From Gemmatimonadota bacterium (GTDB lineage: Bacteria > Gemmatimonadota > Gemmatimonadetes > Palauibacterales > Palauibacteraceae), in contig JAJDWE010000060.1 in the NCBI GenBank assembly GCA_022825725.1, positions 1 through 36,621 of the forward strand: 36,621 nucleotides of DNA, read 5' to 3'. How positions within the stretch are numbered: the stretch's first letter is position 1; each line of letters starts with the position of its first letter. A program made the translations under genes and the position numbers. The notes beneath the pieces are model-generated. The model was not told where the DNA came from. It saw nothing but the letters and a program-made list of their open reading frames with translations, and did not search any database. Below, in pieces: positions 23,677 through 30,067 of the stretch.

Positions 23677-24732
23677 CTACCCTTCGAGGAGGGTCTCGAT
23701 GTGGGCGGCGGTGGCGAGCGCCGTGCCGTCGAGGTTGTAGCCGCCCTCCAGCAGCGAGACGACGCGCCCCTCGCAGCAGGCGTCCGCGTAGTCCATCGCC
23801 ATCCGCGTCATGCGCCGGAAGGCGTCGTCCGTGAGCGCGAAACAGCCCAGGAGGTCGTCTACCCGGCTGTCGAAGCCCGCCGAGAGGATGACGAAGTCGG
23901 GGTCGAAGTCCGCGACGGCCGGGGAGAGCGTGTCGTCCCAGCGGCGCAGCATGTCGTCGTCGGTGGCACCGCAGTCGAGGTGGACGTTGATGTTGAGTCC
24001 CGTCCCCTCGCCCTCGCCGGTGAGGGCCGGGTCGCCCGTTTGCGGGTAGGCGGCCCAGTCGTGGGCGGAGAAGAAGAGCACGGACGGATCATCGTAGAAG
24101 GCGTTCTGCGTCGCGTTCCCGTGGTGGTAGTCCCAGTCGATGACGAGCACCCGCTCGAACCCGTGCACCTGCTGCGCATACCTCGCGGCCACGCCGGCGT
24201 TGCTGTAGTAGCAGAACCCCTCCTCGGCGCCCGTGTTGTTCGCGTGGTGACCCGGAGGCCGGATCGCGCAGAACGCGTTCCGTACCTGTCCCGCGACGAC
24301 CGCATCGATCGCGGTCAGCGCGCCCGAGACGGCGAGTTCCGCGACCGGGCCCGAGACCTCGATGTCACGGATCGACGCGACGTGCTCCGGCGTGTGGAGC
24401 CCCTCGATGTGCGGCATCGCCTCGGCGGCCGGCGCGAGCGGCACCGTGGCTTCGTCCAGCCCTCGCGCGACGAGTTCCTCCCGGATGCGCACGAGGCGGT
24501 CGGGAATCTCCGGCGGGCGCCCGCCGTCGGGCCGGATCAGGACGTGGTCCAGGTAGCGCGGATCGGAGAGGAGGCCGGTGCCCGTCGCGGGAACGGAGGA
24601 CGCGCCGCCCGAGTCGGGTGCGTCCCGGCAGGACCAGGCGGCGGCCGGGAGCAGGCCGAGGCCCGCGACGCCCAGAGCGGCCTCTTCGACAAACTTCCTT
24701 CGCGTGCGGGCGAAATCTCTCGGCGTGCGCAT
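23677..24732 (-). CDS. Exported histone-deacetylase-family amidohydrolase
   Basis: A 351-residue HDAC-fold enzyme. Catalytic parts are all present: the His-His pair in IRPPGHHANNTGAEEGFCYY, the zinc ligands Asp and His in VLVIDWDYHHGNATQNAFY, the Asp of LSAGFDSRVDDLLG and the Tyr of LLEGGYNLDG. Unusually, it begins MRTPRDFARTRRKFVEEAAL, an RRKF twin-arginine-like motif, then GVAGLGLLPAAAWSC, a hydrophobic stretch ending in a possible lipobox (AWSC). It therefore seems to be exported folded and perhaps lipid-anchored. Bacterial members deacetylate polyamines or other small amides; the target here must be extracytoplasmic if the signal works. Convergent with the YchF-like gene. Confidence 0.9.
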   Translation of the reverse strand: MRTPRDFARTRRKFVEEAALGVAGLGLLPAAAWSCRDAPDSGGASSVPATGTGLLSDPRYLDHVLIRPDGGRPPEIPDRLVRIREELVARGLDEATVPLAPAAEAMPHIEGLHTPEHVASIRDIEVSGPVAELAVSGALTAIDAVVAGQVRNAFCAIRPPGHHANNTGAEEGFCYYSNAGVAARYAQQVHGFERVLVIDWDYHHGNATQNAFYDDPSVLFFSAHDWAAYPQTGDPALTGEGEGTGLNINVHLDCGATDDDMLRRWDDTLSPAVADFDPDFVILSAGFDSRVDDLLGCFALTDDAFRRMTRMAMDYADACCEGRVVSLLEGGYNLDGTALATAAHIETLLEG

Positions 24733-24847
24733 GGCGGGACCCCCTTTCCTGAAACTAGACTAACCCGAGGCTGACGAGGGCCGCGAGACCTGTCGCGAGA
24801 GCTTGTCGCGGTGGCGGAAACCGGCCTTCCCGACCCCGAGGTGTCTC

Positions 24848-25696
24848 ATGGCTGCCAGGAACACGCGCAGGAATCCGTCGCTCCGAACTCTGTGGCTCGC
24901 GGGGAGTGTCGCGGGGGGCATCGCTCTCTTCCATGGTTGCGGCGGCGCGCCGGGAGAGGAGGAAACGGACGCCATGGCGGAACCCGAGGAGGCCGCCGAC
25001 ACCCGGATCGTGGACCAACTCGCCGCCGGGGACGCCGTCTTCGGACTCTTCTCCGGGGAGCACACGCCCGAGGCCGGGGCGGCCATGGCCGCGAACCGTC
25101 CCCTCGATTTCGTGTTCTACTCGCTGGAGTCCGGTCCCTTCGACATCCCCGCGCTCGAGAGTTACGCCGCCGGGATGGCCGAGGCTTCGGGCCACGACGC
25201 GCCACACCCCATGCTGCTGCGGATCCCCCCGATCCGGGACGGGCACGACGAAGCGCGGGACCAAGCGGCACAGGGACTGGCGGCCGGCATCTCCGGGATC
25301 GTCTACCCGCACGTCGAGACCGCGGAAGAGGCCGCCCTCGCGGTGGACGCGCTCGGCGACGCCGCCTGGCCGGGCAATCCGGACGGCCACCTCATCAGCT
25401 TCCTCCTCATCGAGGACCAGGTCGGGATCGACAACGTGCGCGAGATCGTCTCCACCCCCGGCGTCAGCGCCGTCTCCCCGGGGCCGGGCGATCTCCGGCG
25501 CGTCTACGATGGAGACATGGAGAAGGTGGAGGAGGCGATCCAGATCGTGCTCGCCGCCTGTCTCGAGTTCGATGTGCCGTGCGGGGTCACGGCGGGAGTG
25601 GACGACATCGCGATGCGGATCGAGCAGGGGTTCCGCGTGATCATCGTCACCCAGCCGGAAGCCGTCGCCCTCGGAATGGCCGCCGCCGGCCGCTGA
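24848..25696 (+). CDS. HpcH/HpaI aldolase-family lipoprotein
   Basis: A 282-residue protein. The ATG at 24848 follows GAGGTG; the N-terminus has arginines, then LWLAGSVAGGIALFHGC, a lipoprotein signal with lipobox FHGC. The mature part follows the TIM-barrel of HpaI-type aldolases: GLFSGEHTPEAGAAMA, FVFYSLESGPFDIPALESYA, MLLRIPPI (substrate Arg), GIVYPHVETAEEAALAVDAL, LLIEDQVGIDNVREIVSTPG (metal Glu) and VSPGPGDLRRVYDG (metal Asp). The catalytic His of the DGEHxP motif is replaced by Ser (SLESGPF). Family members cleave or form 2-oxo acid aldol bonds in the cytoplasm, so both the export and the missing His are odd. Function may be binding or altered catalysis. Confidence 0.82.
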   Translation: MAARNTRRNPSLRTLWLAGSVAGGIALFHGCGGAPGEEETDAMAEPEEAADTRIVDQLAAGDAVFGLFSGEHTPEAGAAMAANRPLDFVFYSLESGPFDIPALESYAAGMAEASGHDAPHPMLLRIPPIRDGHDEARDQAAQGLAAGISGIVYPHVETAEEAALAVDALGDAAWPGNPDGHLISFLLIEDQVGIDNVREIVSTPGVSAVSPGPGDLRRVYDGDMEKVEEAIQIVLAACLEFDVPCGVTAGVDDIAMRIEQGFRVIIVTQPEAVALGMAAAGR

Positions 25697-25744
25697 CGAT
25701 CAACCCGCGACGCCGCGGATCGTTTTTATGCAGCAGGAGGAAAG

Positions 25745-27283
25745 ATGAAGCCGCTCAGTCTGATCACACCGGTCCTCGCACTCGGCCTTCTGCCCGCGAG
25801 CGCCCTCGCGCAGGACGAACCCGGCGCCAGCGGGAACGGTTCCGAGCCTCAGCCCGCCCGCTGGGCGTCGAACCACTCCATCGTCGTGAACGGGGAGACC
25901 GTCGAATACGAGGCGGTCGTCGGCAGCGTCATCCTCCGGGACAACGAGGAGAACGCGACGGGAGAACTCTTCTACACGGGGTACTTCCGGACGAACGGCG
26001 GCGACCCCTCCACGCGCCCCATCGTCTTCGCCTACAACGGGGGACCCGGGTCCGCCTCCTTCTGGCTCCACATGGGGATCATGGGACCGCGCCGCGTCGT
26101 CACGCCCAACGTGGGCCAGCAGGCGCCGCCTCCGTACCCGCTGGTCGATAACGGGTACACCGTGCTCGACATCGCGGACGTCGTGATGGTGGACCCGATC
26201 GGGACGGGGTTCAGCCGCCCCGCGGGCGACGCCGACGGGACCCATTTCTGGGGGATGGACGAGGACGCCGCCTCCCTCACCCAGTTCATCCGCCGCTTCC
26301 TGAGCGAGAAGAACCGGTGGAACTCGCCCCGCTACATCCTCGGCGAGAGCTACGGCACGACGCGGTCCGTGCTCCTGGCCCGACACCTGCAGAACGCGAA
26401 CATCGACCTCAACGGGGTCGTGCTCGTCTCCGCCGTCATCGACTTCAACACGCTCCAGTTCCCGGATGGCTCCCACATCGGCTTCATCACGAACGTCCCG
26501 TCGTTCGCGGTCGCGGCCGAGTACCACGACATGCTGCCGGGCGGGCGCCCCGACGACCTCGAGGCGTTCATGAAGGAGGTCGAGGCGTGGGCGCTGACCG
26601 ACTACGCGCAGGCGCTGCTGGCCGGCACCGCCGTGGATCCCGAGCTGCGCGCGCGGGTGCTGCGGCAGATGCACGAGTACACGGGGCTCAGCATGGAGTA
26701 TCTGGACAAGGCCGATCTGCGCGTCTCCGCCCCCGCGTTCGAGAAGGAACTGCTGCGGGACCGGCGGCTCACGCTGGCGCGGCTCGACACGCGGTTCACG
26801 GGGCCCACGGGAGACGTGCTCGACCTGACGCCCGACCACGATGCGCAATCCTCGGCCATCAGTTCGGCCTACACGTCTCTCTTCAATACGTACGTGCGGG
26901 ATGAACTCGGGTACGACGGCGACCGGGAGTACTGGCCCAGCGGGATGGCGCGCCCCTGGAACTGGGAGCGGGAGGGGGGCCGGCGCGGACCGTTCGGCGG
27001 TTCGGCGCTCAACGTGGGACCCGACCTCGCGCACGCGATCGAACGCAACCCGCGCCTCGAGGTCCTGCTCATCAACGGGATCTACGACTTCGCGACGCCG
27101 TACTTCCCCATCGTGTGGTCGCTGGAGCAACTCGGGCTGCCGCCGGATCTGCGCGACAACATCACGCGCGACGATTTCGCCGCCGGACACATGATGTACG
27201 TGGAGGAGAGCCTCCTCCCGCAGTGGCGTGAGACGCTGGCGGGCTTCATCACGCGCACGTCGGCTGCGGCACTGGTGCCGTGA
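25745..27283 (+). CDS. Secreted S10 serine carboxypeptidase
   Basis: A 512-residue protein with the Sec signal peptide MKPLSLITPVLALGLLPASA ending at LAQ. The alpha/beta-hydrolase S10 motifs are clear: FAYNGGPGSASFWLHMGIMG (oxyanion loop), VMVDPIGTGFSRPAGDADG, the nucleophile elbow YILGESYGTTRSVLLARHL (Ser of GESYG), the acid in LLINGIYDFATPYFPIVWSL and the His in FAAGHMMYVEES. It should remove C-terminal residues from peptides outside the cytoplasm. A ribosome site AGGAGG precedes the ATG by 6 bases. It is 48 bases after the HpcH/HpaI gene and may share its transcript. It is the last ordinary chromosomal gene before the accessory island; the convergent recombinase gene ends 47 bases away. 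Confidence 0.93.
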   Translation: MKPLSLITPVLALGLLPASALAQDEPGASGNGSEPQPARWASNHSIVVNGETVEYEAVVGSVILRDNEENATGELFYTGYFRTNGGDPSTRPIVFAYNGGPGSASFWLHMGIMGPRRVVTPNVGQQAPPPYPLVDNGYTVLDIADVVMVDPIGTGFSRPAGDADGTHFWGMDEDAASLTQFIRRFLSEKNRWNSPRYILGESYGTTRSVLLARHLQNANIDLNGVVLVSAVIDFNTLQFPDGSHIGFITNVPSFAVAAEYHDMLPGGRPDDLEAFMKEVEAWALTDYAQALLAGTAVDPELRARVLRQMHEYTGLSMEYLDKADLRVSAPAFEKELLRDRRLTLARLDTRFTGPTGDVLDLTPDHDAQSSAISSAYTSLFNTYVRDELGYDGDREYWPSGMARPWNWEREGGRRGPFGGSALNVGPDLAHAIERNPRLEVLLINGIYDFATPYFPIVWSLEQLGLPPDLRDNITRDDFAAGHMMYVEESLLPQWRETLAGFITRTSAAALVP

Positions 27284-27329
27284 GTTCAATGGCCAGGAAG
27301 CGCTGCCGATTCCACGCCGTGCCCCTCAC

Positions 27330-28277
27330 CTACAGGAAGTGCGCGCCGGCGTGGTCCGCGAAACACTCGGCGTCGCGTATATAGCCCAATACGGTTGCCG
27401 GATTCTTATGGCGGGTGACCTCCATGATCTTGTCCAACCGGGCGCGGTGTGCCGCCGCGCTGGTGACGAACCCCGCACGAAGCGAGTGTGCCGAGTAGTC
27501 GGCCGGGTCGAGGCCGATCTTCGCCGCATAGCGCTTGACCAAGCGCGCCACCTCCCCCGGGTTCAGGGGTCTTCCGGTAGGCACACCCCCTTTTCTCATC
27601 GTTTGGAACACGTAGCCATCCGTAATCCCGACGCCGTCAAGCCACGCCAACAACCGGCTCATCGCCCGCACGACTCTTCCCTCTGGAACCGCAATCCGAT
27701 GCCCCATCCCGCTTTGATCCGTCTTTGAGCGCCGGATGTGTACGATCATGCCATCGGTCCGCTCCATCGCGATATCCCCTACGGTGAGACCACACAGTTC
27801 GGATCGCCGTAGTGCCGCCGCGAAGCCGAGCGCGAGCATTGCCGCATCTCGCCGACCATGTCGCGTCTGCGGGCACGCCTCCAGCATCGCCGTGATCCGA
27901 TCCTCCCGGAGAGCTTTTACCTGTCGAGGCGAGTTCTCCTGGAGCCGTGCCAGACCCCGAAGCGTCACCCCCACCTCGTAGCTCGCCGCCGGTGAGGGCA
28001 TCCCCATCTCGCGATACCGCCAGTTCAGAGCACTCCGGTAGATTCGCAGTGTCGCCAGGGACAATCCATGTCCTGTTGCTCCACTCGTTCCCGAACTCAG
28101 CGCCAACAAAAATGCCACTACGTCCCTCTCCGTGGCGCCCGCTGGCTGAATGCGCGCCTCTTCGCAGAACCCCACGAAGCACCGCCACCCCTTCTCGTAC
28201 GCCACCCGGGTGTTCCTCGCTTGAGACGCCCTTCGTACCTGATCCGCTGTCCTCCCCTCACACCAATCCGCTCCCAC
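27330..28277 (-). CDS. Tyrosine recombinase/integrase, likely invertase of the specificity switch
   Basis: A 315-residue tyrosine recombinase from GTG 28277, which has GGAGGGGG 6 bases upstream; a longer frame starts at 28391 but adds atypical sequence. The N-terminal core-binding domain includes RNTRVAYEKGWRCFVGFCEE and LSLATLRIYRSALNWRYREM. The catalytic domain has Arg in ALRRSELCGLTVGDI, Lys in IRRSKTDQSG, HxxR in HSLRAGFVTSAA, His in VTRHKNPATVLGY and the nucleophile Tyr in LGYIRDAECF. All residues needed for strand exchange are present and the frame is intact. Its nearest neighbour is the silent specificity cassette, with one 32-bp inverted repeat about 490 bases away. No phage or transposon genes accompany it, so a dedicated inversion function is the best reading (inference). 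Confidence 0.88.
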   Translation of the reverse strand: MGADWCEGRTADQVRRASQARNTRVAYEKGWRCFVGFCEEARIQPAGATERDVVAFLLALSSGTSGATGHGLSLATLRIYRSALNWRYREMGMPSPAASYEVGVTLRGLARLQENSPRQVKALREDRITAMLEACPQTRHGRRDAAMLALGFAAALRRSELCGLTVGDIAMERTDGMIVHIRRSKTDQSGMGHRIAVPEGRVVRAMSRLLAWLDGVGITDGYVFQTMRKGGVPTGRPLNPGEVARLVKRYAAKIGLDPADYSAHSLRAGFVTSAAAHRARLDKIMEVTRHKNPATVLGYIRDAECFADHAGAHFL

Positions 28278-28642
28278 TTCGTCCCCCTCCCCTCGTGGTT
28301 CGCCCCTCCACTCCCCCGTCTGCTTCCCCGCTATCCACAACCACCGATGAACCCCTCCCCCGGCGTCCCAAAATATGATCCCAAGCGCCACTGACGACCA
28401 TCGAACTCACGTATCCTGCTTCGCCGCGTTATGGTGCTCGTACACCCTCTTGACTCAGTCGCTCTGACGCACCGCCTCAGCAGTAGCGCTATCACTTCTC
28501 CAGTACATCAGTTTCGTCCGATGCGTCCGCCCTCGGTGACCGACCCTCATCCTCTGTCAGACCCATCTCCCCTGGCGTAGCCAACCGCCATCGTTCGTCC
28601 TCGTGATACCGCTCCTCCGGCATCGATTTCCGTCCTCATAAT
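28278..28642 (+). other. Non-coding stretch between recombinase and silent cassette
   Basis: I see no convincing gene here. It must hold the recombinase promoter on the minus strand. At its right edge a perfect 7-bp inverted repeat, ATTCCAT (28641-28647) and ATGGAAT (28653-28659) with a 5-base spacer, marks the place where similarity to the methyltransferase begins. No tRNA end or obvious attachment-site duplication was found. Confidence 0.5.
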
Positions 28643-29404
28643 TCCATTTATTATGGAATCAAGACTGGCTACAACCGTGCGTTCATCATCGACACGTCGA
28701 CACGAGACCAACTTGTCACGCACGATCCGCAGTCTGTTGATATCCTCAAGCCCATATTGAGAGGTCGCGATATTCAACGTTACCGCGCACAATGGGCCGG
28801 CCTGTGGTTAGTCGCCACTCTTCCTTCGCTCCACATCGATATCGACGAGTATCCAGCAATAAAGCGGCACCTGCTTTCCTATGGTAAGGAAAGGCTGTCG
28901 CAAACCGGCCGAGTCCTACCCAATGGACAGAAAGCGCGAAAAAAGACATCGCACGCCTGGTTTGAACTACAGGATACCTGTGCTTATCATGATGAATTTG
29001 CAGTCCCGAAGCTCCTCTGGATCGAACTCGCTGAGCGCGGGCGATTCGCCTACGACGAGACCGGAGTTTTCGTCGAAGCCACGGCGTTCATGATGACGGG
29101 CGCTCCCACGAAGTACCTGTGTGCAATCCTCAATTCTCGGCTGATCCAGTGGTTCCTTCACCACTATGCACCGACGTCTGGCTTGGGTGCGCTCCGGTGG
29201 AAGAAAGTCTACCTTGAGCGTGCACCGATCGTCCAGGTAGATCTCGGTGACCCCCTTGCCGATCTTGTCGACGATATCCTTCGCGCGACGGACGCCGATG
29301 CCAATGCGGACGTATCCGAGATCGAAACGGAGATCGATCGGTACGTATACAAGCTGTATGACCTGAGTGCCACCGAGATACGGGCCATCACCTCCCTAGT
29401 CTAA
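28643..29404 (+). CDS. Silent cassette: alternative C-terminal specificity domain of the methyltransferase
   Basis: An open frame without plausible start or ribosome site. It reads SIYYGIKTGYNRAFIIDTST, then VDILKPILRGRDIQRYRAQW, then FAVPKLLWIELAERGRFAYD, YLCAILNSRLIQWFLHHYAP, WKKVYLERAPIVQVDL and ends EIRAITSLV. It is a diverged copy of the last 240 or so residues of the methyltransferase at 29476-33036 (which has SIYRGILTGYNTAFLVDDEC, ILRGRDIQRYRAQWAGLWL, IPKLFWMDMSPQGRFAYSD, WLCAILNSNLVTWMVNRT), the TaqI-like target-recognition domain. It has no methylase motifs. It is oriented tail to tail with the active copy, 71 bases between stops. The intact frame and shared repeat argue that it is a reserve cassette and not decay. 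The TTG at 28757 is the only weak start candidate. Confidence 0.82.
   Translation, partial: SIYYGIKTGYNRAFIIDTSTRDQLVTHDPQSVDILKPILRGRDIQRYRAQWAGLWLVATLPSLHIDIDEYPAIKRHLLSYGKERLSQTGRVLPNGQKARKKTSHAWFELQDTCAYHDEFAVPKLLWIELAERGRFAYDETGVFVEATAFMMTGAPTKYLCAILNSRLIQWFLHHYAPTSGLGALRWKKVYLERAPIVQVDLGDPLADLVDDILRATDADANADVSEIETEIDRYVYKLYDLSATEIRAITSLV
28766..28797 (+). repeat. Inverted repeat, silent-cassette arm (32 bp, perfect)
   Basis: Identical on the opposite strand to 30068-30099. It begins CGCGATATTCAACGTTACCG and ends AATGGGC, and in both copies encodes RDIQRYRAQWA plus the first two bases of a Gly codon, in the same frame. The flanking homologous sequence differs at many positions, so the sharp block of identity marks a recombination crossover. 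Confidence 0.9.
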
Positions 29405-30067
29405 GGCTCGCACTCGTTCTCTGGCTCTAGCGTGCGACGCATTGCGCTTCGCACGCTTACGCCCGTGTGGTACCGCTAGCACGTGTTCGACTTCAGCACC
29501 ATTTCGATTTCCTTGTTCCGTAGGCCATACAGGTCGTAGACCAAATGATCTAGGTGGTTCTCTAGCTCGGACGTATCGGCAGCTACGTCTGCCTTTTTCA
29601 TCTTGAGTACTCTGTCGAGCGTGCGAAGGATCGGTCGTCGCTGTTCTGTTGAGACGATCGGAATGGGAATGGTTTCAACAACGAACTTTTGCCATTGAAC
29701 GAGACCGGCGCCAGTAGTTCTAGCCGTTCTGTTGACCATCCACGTCACGAGGTTACTGTTAAGAATTGCACAGAGCCATTTCAGTGATTCACCAGTTATG
29801 AAGTACGCCTTATCGTTACAGAATATGTTTGCATCAGAATACGCGAAGCGCCCTTGCGGAGACATGTCCATCCAAAAGAGTTTCGGAATTGTGAATTTGT
29901 CATGATAAGCACAGTTACGTAGATTGTATGGTGTGCTTCCTTTGTCGTAACGTGTGGCCAATCTATCGTAGAACTGATCGAGGTGACGTTTGACAGCCGG
30001 GTAATTGTCGATGTGAACGGCGGGAATATCATTGTAACCGTTGTGGGTAGCAATCAGCCATAGCCCT
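28798..30067. other. Predicted invertible segment (1270 bp) carrying two alternative specificity domains
   Basis: The DNA between the two 32-bp inverted repeats contains the two specificity-domain tails facing each other and a hairpin between their stops. The distance from repeat to stop is 592 bases in the active arm and 607 in the silent arm; both leave one base to complete the shared Gly codon, so inversion keeps the methyltransferase frame. The switch would replace 196 C-terminal residues with 201 others (protein of 1186 or 1191 residues). Inference from sequence; the orientation given here is one of the two expected states. Confidence 0.75.
29429..29457. terminator. Hairpin between convergent specificity tails, possible bidirectional terminator
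   Basis: AGCGTGCGA (29429-29437) and TCGCACGCT (29449-29457) form a perfect 9-bp stem with an 11-base loop, in the 71-base gap between the two converging stop codons. It would serve whichever specificity domain is expressed. There is no long U-run on either side. Confidence 0.5.

Noticed and set aside
27284-27400. tRNA-type attachment site for the recombinase
   Set aside because: I found no tRNA-like end and no matching direct repeat at the other island edge.
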